Both the position numbers and the translations under genes were made by a program. Of a stretch of DNA of 64,000 nucleotides, positions 21,553 to 34,700 are shown one piece after another. Each line of letters opens with the position of its first letter. Position 1 is the first letter of the stretch. Source of the DNA: Silene conica (lineage: Eukaryota; Streptophyta; Magnoliopsida; Caryophyllales; Caryophyllaceae); contig CM055312.2 in the NCBI GenBank assembly GCA_029255685.2, positions 3,992,649-4,056,648 on the forward strand, in the 5' to 3' direction. A model generated the notes under the pieces. That model was not told the DNA's origin, did not search any database, and was given only the letters and a program-made list of their open reading frames with translations.

Positions 21553-22930
21553 ATGCTCTAAAACTCTACCCTTCTTCCCTTAGCTGTTGTACTTCAGATG
21601 TTTCTTCTTCTTCAACTCTTCATCAATTTCCAAAGGTTATCTCTTTATCTAATACAGTATAATTTTAATTAATATTTTTAATATTTGTTGAAATTCTTTC
21701 ATTATTTTCCCCTTGCATTTACTTATATGGTTAATATTTGTGGGTTAATGTTGTGATTAGTTTGTTAATTTGGGTTTTGATGGTGTTTTCTCAAATGGGT
21801 TTGGTGTTAATCTTATTTTGAAGTAATTTTTATTGATTGGAATGCTTTAATTGTTGAAATTATTGGTGGGTTTGTAATAAAGCTGCAAACTTTGGTGATT
21901 TTACTATGTGGGTATGGAAAAAAGTTGTGTTTTTGTTGCTGCTATTCCTTTGGTCTCGATCATTTATTTACCTTCGATTAAAATATGTCAATAAGATGAA
22001 GAAAGGCAAATAAATGATTGAAACCAAGGGAGTATTTGATTGTTTTGAGATTTATTTCTGGATGTAGCTATTGAAATAAAGTTTGTACTCTGGGTGTGAT
22101 GGAATTGTACTGTAAATGAAGCTTTTTTGATTGAAAGTTTTCATCTTTGAGCTGAAATACAGTACTGATAGAAGATAGATGGATCAGAAATAGTATATCA
22201 CCCTTTGACTTTAGCTTTATTGGGGATAGGGTTTGGCTCTTATCATGCCGTTGACTCTTTTTCTATCATCTCATTCTGGATGTTCATTGTTGTTTCTTTT
22301 TAGATTCCATCATTAATCAGTACGTTATTGTTCGGATTTTTCAAAGGCTTCAGACGAGGAAATATTTGGTGGCAATTGTGTTTTGTTGAAAGAAAAAGGC
22401 TTGACATGTGATTTGTTGATGTCTTAATAAGTCAATGTTATTAGAGAAAGCACATTAAACAGATTACTAATTTTCGACAGATAGTTAACCTTTTGTGTCG
22501 GCGTGTTGCTTTATGTTCTCTTGGGTAGATGCATTTAGGAATGGCGGAGTCTGAAGGTATGAGGTTTCCCTTTGCGGTTGCAAGAGTACAGTCAATGCTG
22601 AACTGCTGATCATATGAAATCGTATCATATACTCCGTATGTTTTACATCGCATACTACTTACTACACCTGGATAGTGAACTATAAATTGGTAAACAGACA
22701 ATCATGGAATGCGGGCCATGACAATATTCGAGGAGTGCAATTAGTCGAGTCATTAATATGTTACCTAAAACGAGGAAAGCGTTCTAAGCAGTTAGTTGCA
22801 GTTGTATTGATTATTTAGTGACTTGTGATATAATTGGAAAGTTTTTTAAAATCGGCGTTCTCATTGCTTTACCATCTTTGAACGATATGAAAGTTACACA
22901 CTGAAATTTTTTCGTATGTGCAGCTGTTAA
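21553..22930 (+). promoter_or_regulatory. Two upstream ORFs in the NF-YA 5' UTR
   Basis: In the first, untranslated exon (donor after 21635), a minimal uORF ATG-CTC-TAA lies at 21553-21561. A second uORF starts at 21598 (MFLLLQLFINFQ). Across the 1.3-kb leader intron (acceptor 22923) it ends SC-stop at 22928-22930, five bases before the main ATG at 22936. Such uORFs usually lower translation of the main frame. The transcription start was not determined. Confidence 0.6.
21946..22035. mobile_element. Degenerate Stowaway-like MITE in the NF-YA leader intron
   Basis: CTTTGGTCTCGATCATTTAT is mirrored by ATAAATGATTGAAACCAAGG followed by GAGTA. The left outer bases (TACTCC) have been lost. It is closely related to the element at 26364-26453. 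Confidence 0.7.
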
Positions 22931-22935
22931 CAAGA

Positions 22936-25900
22936 ATGCAGGGATTTAAGAAGGATCCAGATATCAGTATTGCTAAATCAACAAGTGACTCTGGCCTTAG
23001 TTTTCAGGCGTTGTGGTCATCTATCGAGTCCAATTGTCCAGATTCTTCAGTATCTAATAATTCAAGCTTCAAAATGGGACTCCCAGTTCAACATTATCAG
23101 GGTGCAAAGATGTTGGATTTTTCACTTCAAGATCAAGAATCATCTTCAACACAATCAACGGGTCAATCTTGCCTTACAGCTGCTTGCATTGAAGAAACCG
23201 ATTTAAATACTCAAACAATGGGTTTCACACTATCAGGTAATTATGACTGCACATTACCTAGTACACATTTTAATTAGGTCTGTGCAATTTACTCATTTAT
23301 TTCTTCAGGTCATATTTCATGATTTATTGTGAAGTTATAATCATTGGATGCAATTCGTGCAATGCTCGAGGCAGTTTTTCATTATGGGTCATTTGGAAAC
23401 AAACCTCTCCGTGTTTTTAACATAGGGGCAAGGTTACCTCTTAAGTCCTAACCCTTTCTACCTCGCCATTTTCAGGAGACAATGAGTAAATATTGTTTTC
23501 TGTTGTTGTGTATGTCCTGGTTTGGGTTTTCATAAATCGAGTAATTGGTAATACTTTTGAAACTAATTTGTGGTGAAGCTAAATTTAGAATTTTACTCCG
23601 TATATGTCCTGTCGCTGGTGATTAGTTGTTTGGCTTTTGGAAACCGTTGTCCAATTTTTATTAATGTACAGTACCTGTTAGTTCTAACCCCTATACGGCT
23701 TGTATGGTAGAAGTATCCTAATAATTACAAGAACAAAATGTTTTTCTTTGCTGAGATCACCGGAATAAGTTGAGTTGAGTTGAGGAAGGAGACTCTGAAG
23801 TTGACTTCCAGAGATTGTTCTTCTTTTCGTTCCTTTCCTCTATTTGAAATACAGATGCTTGCACAAGTTGATTGCTTTGAATCAGACCACTTTTTCTTAT
23901 TTGCTTGAGGAAATCTTTGGAGAAATGACATGTCATCGGCTACAGGGTTAATGGAACCAACTTTCCTTTGGGATTGGTTTTATACCTTTCTTCGAAATCC
24001 AAAGAAAAACGTAAAACAAAAAATTCATCAGGAAACATATGGAATGTAGAATGCTATAGTTATAACAATAAGTAGAATGCTGCTAAAGCTAAATCTGATA
24101 ACTTGAAATGTCAAGGACTTGAATGGAACAATGTGAAATGTCGATTAATCTACTGACGGTTGTGGTGTTGTAACCTACAAAGAGTATATTAGTAAGCGCC
24201 CTGAACTAATTCAAGCCTATCATCGAACAGTTGCTTGTATAAATCAATTGGGAGATCGCTCATCTGTCAATTTTGACATCTCCATCTATTAAAATGAAAC
24301 TAATATGTAGTACTATTAAAGTGAGCGGAATAAAGTTAGTGGATGGAGAACAAAGTTCTAAGTTTAAAACCTGGTTTTACTTTGGTCTTTAAAACTTATA
24401 CTCTGAAATCTTTAGCACACATATTCCAACAAGAGAAATATCGTAGTAATCTAACTAGGATGCTTACACTGACCAGGATTCTAGCTTATTAACGGCATCT
24501 GAGATGGCGTGTCTCAGTGTAGGCATTACTACGGCATGATCTAAAATTCTTCAGCTGTACCTTTTTTTTAATCTTTTTTCTTCTGATATTCAATTACATA
24601 ACTGGTGATACATACATACAGGAAAGAACATTATGCAAAACTGTGAGCCATTTGTACTTTTGATTTAGTTTTTAACTTCGATTATTCCCCACTTCAGCCT
24701 CTTTCATCTATTTGCTCTACGTTCTGTCCACGTGTAATATTTCCTGCTGGTTGTTATAGATGTTGAATGAGCTAAAGTAGTAGACTTTGGGTCAATTTAT
24801 ATAAGATTATGGCTGTCAACCAAGAGTTACTTTTGTTATTTACTTGGTTTGCACCATTCCATTTCATGCTGCATGCGACCGCAAGGGTAATAGAATCACC
24901 CCTATCAAATTTCCGTTATCAGTTGATCTAAGTACTTAGGGTAGAGCTGCGTTGGATTTATGTACGAGTTCTAGCCAGGATGCCTAATTATTTTCATTTC
25001 TTTTAACGCAGGTCATAATGTCAGTCATGGTAAACATGAAGACGGTGAAAATAAATTCACCCCATTAGTCGAAGCTCATAACTACAGCTTACCTCCTCTT
25101 CAAGCTGGCTACAACCAGTCCTATGTCAGTACCCTTTACAAGATACTTCATACTCCGTATGTCATTACGTGGTTTACAAAGTTATAAAGAATACTTATAA
25201 TTCTCCTCCTCTATTTCAGCCCGCCTTCACTTTCCATGATCAACACTTCAGTAAAGTTAGCTCTACATATGATCCTCAAGCGGTGGTAAGACCTCATTAC
25301 TCATGGTATACAGTTGTTGCAAATCTGTGTCAATGAAAAAAACAACCCTGTATGATGATCAGTTCTATAGAAAAACTCGTAACTACATAAACTACAACTC
25401 TCTTTGTTCCGCCAGGTTGTATACATTTAATAAAACATATTCAAGTGATATCGTGGATCATTCAGGGAAGAAGATTACATCTTTCTGTCATTCCTGCTTT
25501 AAAAGAATAAAAAAAAATGGGTGTAAGGAAGAGGAGGAGGGGGTCGGGGGAATAAAACTTTCCAAAAATACATGTATATACAACCTGCTACTCAGATGGC
25601 CAGATAAGAATATGTATACAACTTGCCGGGACAGAGGGAGTATTTGATCAGCGAGTAATGCAACTCGACTTATCCACGCAGTACTGCTCATCGTGGTTAT
25701 GACACTATGAAGGAATAATGTAGGCATAGTCGCATAGAAGTGTCTCTCGGTGACTTCAGTAGATTTGTTTGAAAAAAGGGTGAAGTGGAAATACTTTAAG
25801 GTTCTGAAACTTGTATAGTGGATTGCATTATTTTCACTTGTCTGTACACAGTACACCAGCATTTTTTAGATTCTGGTTTTAATATTAGACAGCAACTAGT

Positions 25901-28432
25901 GGTTGTCCTAAACCTCTTTTTTGTCTAATATTATGTCAAATCGGAATAAAATTTGTTAGTATTGTTATATAATTGGTAATGGATAGTTAAAGCTGATACC
26001 ACCATGCCACTTTGTTTCCTTTTAAGGGAATAAAGATTGTGCAAGAAAATATTAAATTCATTCTTTACCTAAGGGGTGAAGGATGAGCATGGTATTTTTT
26101 TAGGATCTTTACTAATTTACTATCACAAGAAGTCAACAACAAAGCGTAAATCTAATAAACGATCACACATTCTTGTGTAAGGCGGCCTTATACTATAGTT
26201 TACTTAGAGTAAGTTGTTTCTAACCATTTTATTCAGATTACGGGTCAATATTGGTGTACAACGGTCTTGCGGGAGACTAATGAAAAATAAGATTTGTGAT
26301 TAGCAAACAGTGAACGGCGAGGCGGAGAAACAATCAGAGAGAAGGGTATAGGCCAAAAAATTACTCCTCCCGTCCCAATCATTTGTTTACCTTTTAGTAG
26401 AATACCTCCCACAAAGAATATAAAAGGTAAACAAATGACCGAGACAAAGGGAGTATGACCCTGTTCTTTTCGGCTGAAACGAGCTGAATTGAATTAGTTG
26501 GAGTAGAGCTTAATTGAACTAAATTGAGTGAAACAGAACTCAAGTGAATTTAGTTGAATTAAAAGTTAATTTTGTGAAGCGATTAACTGAATATTATTGA
26601 TTGAACGTAAATAAAACTTAACGGAATACAACCAAGCAAAATTAAAAGGAACTGAAATTAAGCCAGAAAGAACAGGGCCGATGTGCGAAGAGAAGAGCAG
26701 AATAAAATGTAGAAGATGAGGAAAAAATATTGGCTGAGAGCCGAGAAAAACGCTAAATTAACAAGTTATCACACCACACCGATGCTTCTGCTTTTTTCTG
26801 TTTACTCATTCCTTATAGGAGTTTATGTTAGTGTTAGCAGTCACAGTTTGTTCCCCTGACTATGCTTCGTTGTCAGAGTTATGAAGCTGTAAGTTATGCT
26901 GTCATCACAGGAGGGTGCTTATTTTCCCTGCAATAAACTATTCCAAAACGGTTGTACGACAGTTTAGTGAAAATCACCTGCATAGAGATCTGCCAAGTTT
27001 CGATCTTGCTATTATTGCTTTCCACCTTTTAATACAAGTAACTATGCATCTCATTATCGATCTTCTTGTTTACCTGATATATTATTTTTAATAAGAAAGT
27101 TTCCTGCTTTAGCCTCTTTTATTTACTACTAATATATATTTCTCTTAAGCGACATTTAGCACTGCGGCTGTGGTTACTATCTTTAGTAGGATGGTGGAAA
27201 GTTGGTTAAAGATAAAAGTATTCTAAATTCGTGTGGTTTCCACCTTGAGAGATTCTTCAGTTGCCTATTTTTAGCGTGATTTGTTTGCTTTGCGTCATTG
27301 AACCTTTATCTCTATTTAAGCCACTCAGTGTAGTCCTTTTAGCATCCAGCATGTCTTTCTTCTATCCTGTTATAGGTTACTTATCAGCTAAACGCTTTGG
27401 GCTTCTTCATTCCCAGGTGATGGGAGTTACACCCGCTCGAGTTCCTCTTCCTCTTGACCTTTCCACCAATGAGCCCATCTATGTCAATGCTAAGCAGTAT
27501 CGTGGAATTTTAAGGAGGCGGCAGCATCGTGCAAAGCTTGAGGCTCAAAACAAACTTCTGAAAAGTCGGAAGGTATATATATATATCTACCCTTTTCCCT
27601 TTTTTTCTCGTTATAGATGTCTCATTTGTAGCAAGTAGAAACTATAGGCATACAAATATACAGTTCAGAACCAAGTGGTGTTAGTCCAGTGGTAACTGAG
27701 TTGAGAGGTCTCAGGTTCAATTACCAGCTGGGGCGATGACCACTTGGCCACTGCAGCTCCCAAAGGGGTAGCGTACATGGTCTATGTGGTGGTGCGGGAA
27801 TGCATGGGCCCAGGGGATTAAACCCCTCGTCACCCAAAAAAATAAAAAAATATACAGTTCAGTTAGTAAGTGCCTGACTTAGGCGTGTTGATGGATTGGT
27901 AAAGCGGTCTCACCAAAAATTCCGCGTGATACTGTTTTATTTGAGAATATGTGACAAATGGTGTCGGTTAGGTCATACCCATACCTGTTCCAGCCATCTT
28001 TTACGCCAGTTGAGGATCGGCTACTGCATTAAGAAAAAAATTATAGCTCTAAAACAAGATTAGGTATGACAATATACACTATGAAGCATCTAACTTTAGT
28101 CGGGAATGTTATTGTAGCCATATCTTCATGAATCCCGCCATCAGCATGCTGTGAAACGGGCAAGGGGTTCAGGCGGGCGGTTTCTTACCAAAAAAGAACT
28201 TGAAGAAGCCAAATCCGCCTCAATTACTAGCGATACCCACAAATTTACAGGGTCATATTCAGGTCACTTGGGTGGGAAGATCAGTCAATCTGGAGTTAAC
28301 CCTCAAGAACGTACCACATCCGGTTCCAATTCCAGCAGTGACAACATATACCATCCACCAGAATTCAGATTCTATGACTACACATCGAGAATAGAGGAAT
28401 CCATGCAAGGCGGTGGAGGAAACTATCTGTAA
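22936..28432 (+). CDS. NF-YA: Nuclear transcription factor Y subunit A (CCAAT-binding factor), complete
   Basis: NF-YA joins the NF-YB/NF-YC histone-fold dimer and inserts into the minor groove at CCAAT boxes in the nucleus. Coding exons are 22936-23236, 25012-25124, 25220-25285, 27417-27572 and 28118-28432. All have GT/AG borders and matching phases, giving 316 residues. A 5'-UTR exon ends at 21635. The conserved core runs about 179-235: [20 protein letters not shown] (helix A1, NF-YB/C contact), a linker with [13 protein letters not shown], then [20 protein letters not shown] and RFL (helix A2, DNA contact). No key residue is missing. The intron inside the core, between SRK and PYL, carries a SINE; intron 3 after QAV carries two MITEs. 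The N-terminus is Ser/Gln rich, as expected of an activation region. The start is the first ATG in frame after the leader acceptor. Regulation by miR169 and uORFs is indicated. Which paralogue it is cannot be told. Confidence 0.97.
26364..26453. mobile_element. 90-bp Stowaway MITE in NF-YA intron 3
   Basis: The inverted ends CTCCTCCCGTCCCAATCATT and AATGACCGAGACAAAGGGAG are flanked by TA (26362-26363, 26454-26455). The two arms, containing TTTGTTTACCTTTT and AAAAGGTAAACAAA, make almost the whole element a hairpin. Confidence 0.92.
26457..26679. mobile_element. MITE abutting the Stowaway element
   Basis: The inverted ends GACCCTGTTCTTTTCGGCT and AGCCAGAAAGAACAGGGCC enclose many GAATTGA/TTGAACT words. 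It starts 3 bp beyond the neighbouring Stowaway. No clean target duplication was seen, so the superfamily is unassigned. Confidence 0.7.
27669..27849 (+). mobile_element. tRNA-derived SINE in the NF-YA core intron
   Basis: The 5' part contains an A-box-like TTAGTCCAGTGGTAACTG and a B-box-like GGTTCAATTACC, the internal RNA polymerase III promoter. The 3' end is A-rich (AAAAAAATAAAAAAA). A perfect 13-bp duplication, ATATACAGTTCAG, flanks it at 27656-27668 and 27850-27862, so it is a clean and fairly young target-primed insertion. Confidence 0.93.
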
Positions 28433-28976
28433 GAAAACACGAGATTTACAAAACCAGTTGGACGTCCGACTTGGTTCCTATATGGGAAGTCATCCTTGGC
28501 TCAGTTACGTTGTACTAAGTTTGGTTAGTTTGGTAAAATTGTAGACGGGATTTGTAGTCATTTCTGTTTGCTTTATGAATCATATCATAACAAAGCATTC
28601 ATGTGTATTTGACTGAAAGGATGTCTATTATTTGTGAATTGTGATTATCAACTTTTTTTTGGTTTTTTTTTAACATGATTGTGGATAATGACTGCATAAC
28701 GCTATTGATTCGCTGCCAATTTGCGCTTAGATCCATTTTTCCGTCTTATTTCTATACTTTGTTGATGGTTTGTAGCGTGTTTTTCTTCAAGGTATATAAG
28801 TTATTTGTGATTTTGGGACTACTAAGAGCAAGGTAAATTTGTTCTCATAATGAATCAAAAGAAGGATTCTCAAAAGCGGCATGAAAATAGTGTGATACAA
28901 GGACAAGCCAAATTGTCCGACTATGTTTTGTGATCCCTACGTGCTTCCAAAAAAAAAGAAAAAAAAACGGAATTAC
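28433..28976 (+). other. NF-YA 3' UTR and downstream spacer
   Basis: The first 200 bases or so are probably the 3' UTR, including the miR169 site. AATAA-type polyadenylation signals are not sharply defined. No other gene. Confidence 0.5.
28483..28503 (+). promoter_or_regulatory. miR169 target site in the NF-YA 3' UTR
   Basis: TGGGAAGTCATCCTTGGCT followed by CA is complementary to the miR169d-type microRNA with two mismatches, both near the site's 5' end. The central cleavage region and seed pairing are perfect. A miR169 site in the 3' UTR is the known mode of control of many plant NF-YA genes. Confidence 0.88.
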
Positions 28977-30847
28977 TTTTTCACATACGAACTTTACTCT
29001 TTTACATACATTTTTTTCATAAAGTTTTCAAACCCTACCCTTTTCCCTGAACATAACTGAAACAACTCTCTCTCCTTCCTAAACATAGACAAAACAATAC
29101 TTATATATTCATATTACCCTAATATTAAATCTAATTACTCTACAAACTTTAACAATAAATTCTAGTTCCCCAATTACTGAAATAAGTTGTTTATTAACAA
29201 TTATTAAGACGTTTGATTGAAATTATTAAGTTTAATATGTTTTCTGAGATTACATGTTTAAACAATAGAATTTATAATTAAGGTTTATGGATGTGGATGG
29301 CACAATGGTCGACGTCGGCGTTAGACGACGGTCAGGTACTGATAGTGGTAGTGGGCGTCGGAATGTTGGTAATTATGTTTGCTCGCACGTTGCATTGTTG
29401 TTGGCGGCGAAGTTTCAGTGTTCCTTTTCTTATTCTTTTTCTTTTCTTTTTCTTTTTGCTTAACTAGTTTTACGCCCGTGCAAAAAATGCACCGGTTTAA
29501 TTTTATTACACTGAAAAAAAATCAATAATAGAGTGAATAAATATAATAAAAATATGTTTTAGTATTGCAGTTATATTGATATAAAAAGTAAAGAGAAATT
29601 ATGCGCTTAACTTAGACGTAAATAATACAACGCATCTGCTTTACATTATAAAAGTATACAAATTATTATTTAGGACGACGCGCCATAGGTCTAAGTTAAG
29701 ACGTATCAAATATACATAAGTAGGATGTATTAGTTAAAAAAAAACATTATGCATGTCTAAAATAAAATATTTGTCCTATAACTCATGAGAGTGATACTGA
29801 CTCGTTTTAAATTTAAAACGGATAGTAGCCGATAAAAATATGTATAGATTTTAAACTTATACGTAAGATTTAAATCCTAAATTCCTAAGCATCATAATGA
29901 ACCCGACCAAATTATTATTAGTTTGACCCTCTAACTACCCAAAAAAACTCCGATCATGTAATATAAACTCTATTTGTTTTATGTACATTTAAGAGAGAGT
30001 TACATATTTTCATGGATTTCCAACTCTCGACAATTTTGATTTGCTGATTTTCAGTATTTGAATGCTAATAATTTTCGCTAATTTATATATTATTATATTT
30101 GGTATTCACTTTTTGTTCCTGTTTTATGCTCATTATCACTCAATTTAATCATTTTAGCTGTTGCATGTTGAAGTAATATTAAAAACTTTTTTAATCTTGG
30201 AATATACTTCATCAATAAAGTCCAGTCGTTTCAATCATATTATTATATTTAATTTATGTAAAATTAGTTAATTTATATCATCAAATATTTGATTTTTATA
30301 CCTGAAATTGAAGTTAGTACTTTCGAAAATTTCATATTTTATTTTGGGATTATAGATTGTAATTTATTTAATTAATGAAAGTGGTGAAGAAATTAAATTA
30401 ATGAAAGATTGAAGGAATAATTAAGTAGTAAGAACATGGTGGACCCTACTTTAATTTATTTTCTTCTCTTTCTAATTTCCATCAACCAATGAAAACCCTT
30501 TAAATAACCTTCCTTTTATAGAAAAGGGATTAATTAGTTTATTTTTTTATTTAAATTATAATAATTACTTTGTGTTTCTATTTTACTATTTTTTAAATTA
30601 CAATATTAATTAGTGTCGACAGTCGCAGAGAGAGGGGAGCGTGTGGCAGAGGGAGGTTGGCCGGGGTTGGCGGCATGAGGTCGGTCGGAGTAAGGGTTTC
30701 CGACGAGTGGAGTGATTGGTGGTGGTGATTTAATGGCGAAAAGGGGTTAGGGAAGGGAGGAAAAAATTGATTTGGCATAGGAGGAAGAAATGACAAGCTA
30801 GTATGGTAAAAATCGTATGTAAAAGAGTAAAATTCGTATGTGAAAAA
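28977..30847. mobile_element. DNA transposon with 33-bp terminal inverted repeats, copy 2, with a Helitron inside
   Basis: The left end starts TTTTTCACATACGAACTTTA. The right end, reverse-complemented, starts TTTTTCACATACGAATTTTA. They match over about 33 bp with one or two mismatches. The interior shares blocks with 16301-17103, but is about 1 kb longer because of an inserted Helitron-like element (29464-30522). No clear target duplication; A-rich tracts on both sides obscure it. Confidence 0.78.
29464..30522 (-). mobile_element. Non-autonomous Helitron (minus orientation)
   Basis: On the minus strand the 3' end reads CCGGTGCATTTTTTGCACGG then GCGTAAAACTAG, a hairpin followed by the CTAG terminus, with flanking T. 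The candidate 5' end is TCTATAAAAGGAAGG at 30522. Similar hairpins plus CTAG mark other elements here (56980, 59866, 62535). The base outside the 5' end is not the expected one, so that boundary is less certain. Confidence 0.65.
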
Positions 30848-31780
30848 GCACGTCCCAAAAAAAAAGACAACATTGTGCAATATTGATTGATCAATAAGTC
30901 TCTCTGTGCTTGCGACAGTCAAATACACCCACTTGCTTAGATGAGACAATAATAAAAGTGCATAGAAAATGACAAATGCTTTGTCTTTATCTCCTCAAAT
31001 GAGTTTTATTTGACTCGTCATAAACTTGCGACGGATATTGCCGTCATCCGTCGCAAATGAGAAAGTGTTGATGTTTGGACATAACAGAAACTTCGGTATT
31101 CGAACCCATCTCATCTCGCTCGTGAAAATAAGCGGGCACAGGTAAGACATTTTAGAAAAATCAAAAAAGCCTAGCCCAAAAAGCCCATCCCAAACCCGTT
31201 AACATGCTTATTCGTGGGCCAAAAATTTAGCGTGAGCTTGATTCATGTCCGGCCCAAACCCGTATTTGGTAACCTTCATTAAAACTAACTGTTAGTGAAA
31301 ATAAGATATCATTGTTATTTGTTCATAACTTTAACGGATCAACTATAACCTTTTTGGCATTTGTAGTAACTTTCCCCAAAGTCTTCATTAAAGAGGAAAC
31401 TCGTCTCAACATTAAAACAGGTCAAGTATCATCCCCACTCGTACGTGTAAGAAAGAAAAATCTATTACTTTTTTCATACCTTGTACTTCTATGTTATTCT
31501 AACCACGTCTAACAACTCGACCCTTCTTAAATTAAAAATTTTGAATTTTTCCGTATAACTTTATTAAATCTACTTTTATCGTAAAACCATTTTACGGAAA
31601 ACATATCCTATTTATTTACCCTCCACATTTCAATATCTATCCTCCTCCTTGACTCATTCAGCATTACTCCAAGTACAATTGTCCTCTCCTTTCTACGTCC
31701 CTCCCTCCCCCTCCACTGTATTAATTTTCCAAAATTCGAAGCTTTAATTAATCCCTCAGCTTTGGTTGATAAAAAAGAAA
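30848..31780. other. Intergenic region and ALFIN-like 5' flank
   Basis: It contains a palindromic GCGACGGATA/CCGTCGCAA motif near 31020-31060, related to repeats at 40.6 and 41.4 kb. Pyrimidine-rich sequence at 31620-31720 is probably the 5' UTR or core promoter of the next gene. Confidence 0.5.
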
Positions 31781-34700
31781 ATGGACACTAAAGTAGAGCA
31801 TAATCCTCGAACAGTTGAACAAGTTTTTAGGGATTTCATTGGCCGCCGTGCTGGTTTAATTAAAGCTCTCACTTCTGGTATGCCATTTTCCTTCTTTTCT
31901 CCTCTATTTCATTGCAAATTATTCATTTATTTACCCTTTTTTTTATTTTCTTTTGTACTGACTATTTTTTTTCTTTAATTTTCTGGTTTTGGGTTTGGGT
32001 TTGGGTGTCGCCCTGATTGGTATAGTTTCCGAGTTTTATAATAAAGTTTTCGAATTTGAGGGTAAAGTTCATGATTTTAATGCAAAGTTTATGAACTTTT
32101 CCCCTAAACTTCGAGCTCAAAAACAGTTAATATAACCAAAAAGTACGAGTAATACATATAAGCTCCGTTAAATTTGAGTATTGACGTCAAGGGATTATAA
32201 AGTAACTTAGAAACTTAAAAACCCTCAGAACAACTAATTTTATTTTTGGTTTTTGCAGATGCTGAGGATTTTTACGCACAGTGTGACCCAGGTTAAAGTT
32301 TTTCTTTGTTGATTGTAAATGTTTTTCTTGTTAAATTTATTTTATTGTGTATGTTGTTAATTGTTATGTACTTGATGTTTGGTTGAATTTTGTATGATAT
32401 TGTTTTGTTGTCGTTCGGTTTTATAATAACGTTATTGTGAAACCTCTCACATGATAGATTGGCGGGTATTTAATTATTGTTTATTTTCCGAAGCATACAC
32501 AATGGGTATGAAACGGTCTCTCAGGAGACTTGCTCGTGCTGTACGAGTACTATTTAAACTGTTCTTGTTAATTTGCACCTAGGTGTCGAATTATTGATGA
32601 TTTTGTCAATTTGATGCGTTTGAAGTTCGAAAGGGGTGAAATTTGCAAGTTTTCGTGGGAAAAAGAGGCGTTGCTTGTCAGGCTGTCTCACAGTTTTAGT
32701 TAGGGGTTCATTACATTAAGTTTGAGCTGAGTTGAATGTATGCAAATCACTGAAAATGGGCAAACTTTTGTTAAAAGCCACACTCGAAATTTGGGTATGT
32801 TTTTGTAATGATAAATGTGATTTGAGCTGAATTGCTTTCTTAAGTTTTGGCAGGAAGCTGTTCATTTTTGAGCTGAATTGCTTTCTTAATTGGTAGTTCA
32901 TATCTTTCTCTTTGGATGAGATCTCATTTCCACTGGTGGTCATTACATGTTGGTTTCGTCCGCTTCTGTTTTTAGCTATGTTACTCAGACTCGTTTAGAA
33001 GTACCCGACACGGGTACGTGTCCAAGTGTCGGTATCGGCTATTTTATTGAAAAATATGCACATTTTGGTCTAAACTGAGGTGTCCATGTGTCATACTCAT
33101 GTCCGAGTGTCGAGTGTCGGACATGGGTACACGAGGAAATTAGAAGAGTCGGAGTAACATAGGTTTTTGGGGCCAATCAGCTATTTCCCTATACTAGTTA
33201 GGTGCTTTGTGCGGAGTTGTGTTTATTCACATGACAAGTATCTATTATCTAGAGTATTGATCTCATGCTCTGGTTCGTGTTATTTGGTGGTGGTTACTCG
33301 ATATGTTGCTGATTTTTCAAAGTCACCGCTTATCTAAGCTTGTTACTTAATCTAGGATTGGCAAACTGGCAATTCACATTTGTGTTTTTCAGAACGATCT
33401 TCATTGCTTACCACTTCTGGTAGGCTATTTGCCTGGAAATTTGTAATATAACAGACATACAATACAGATGAAGCCTTTCTAAAGTTGTCGTCAATGTACA
33501 TGAGCTGAGCTAACTCACTCTATCCCTTTATGATGAAAAATTTCCGATTTTGGATTAATCCTTGATTAATATTTTTACTAGAGATATAGTTCATTTTGTG
33601 ATTTTCATGTTCTTCAGTCATTTATTCACGTTTTACAAATCAGTTAAGTCTTCATATTTCTCTTCTGGGGAAAATAATGTTTTCAAGACATTTCTACCAA
33701 CAACTTGTATTTTATTGGTTCCGTTCACCCTTTCATTGTCAATACACCAGTTAAAGTTTTCTGCTTTACAGAGAAAGAAAATCTGTGCTTGTATGGCTTC
33801 CCTAGTGAGCAATGGGAGGTTAATCTACCAGCGGAAGAGGTTCCTCCTGAGATTCCAGAGCCGGCATTAGGCATTAACTTTGCTAGGGATGGGATGGAGG
33901 AGAAAGATTGGCTAGCTCTTGTTGCAGTGCACAGTGATGCCTGGTTGCTTTCTGTCGCATTTTATTTTGGTGCTAGATTTGGCTTTGATAAAGCTGACAG
34001 GTACACTCAATTTGTGTCGTGCATAAGAATTTTGCAATATCTTTGAATGGCACCATGACCATATATGGTTTACGACTTTACGTGATCTTTCCATATGTAA
34101 GCCTCTGCGTGTCCATATGGTGTTCGACTTTTATGACTGTTGGTGTTCTTTAATTATGTCTATAGTCAATAAAACTAGCTAGCGTCCTTGGTTTATATGA
34201 GGTTCGAGATATTTTTTTATCTTCAGTACAGAGTAATAAAGTCCGAGCTGTCGTATATCTTTTGTTTCTGCATATAGCAAAGGGTGTAAATAATGTCACT
34301 TTTCTGAGAGTTTGTGAGTATGCATGACTGTACATGATCTTGTTTTTCCCGACGATGCTTAACACCTTCTTGAGTCTTGTCCATATTTTTACTTGGCTTT
34401 TATGTTCAATGTGTTTTATGTGATGATTCTTTAGTTAATTTTCAAGTTCATTTTAGGGATTTGAGGTTTACCTGTACGATGTGACCCACGAAATAATAAG
34501 AAATTGACTCTTGTGGCTAGGGTTTTAACGGACTGGAATTAGGAGACTAAAGTAACCTTCTTGGTGTATTCATGAAGATGTCAAGTTGGACATGTCTTTC
34601 AATCAGATTGAGATTACATACAAAGCAAGCTAACCCCGTAATTAGTGACCCATGAGCGGGTTTTTTGTTTTCTTTAAATCAAATTGAAGAGGTTCATGAG

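Noticed and set aside
22441..22701. Minus-strand open frame in the NF-YA leader intron
   Set aside because: No family features; intronic, and likely chance.
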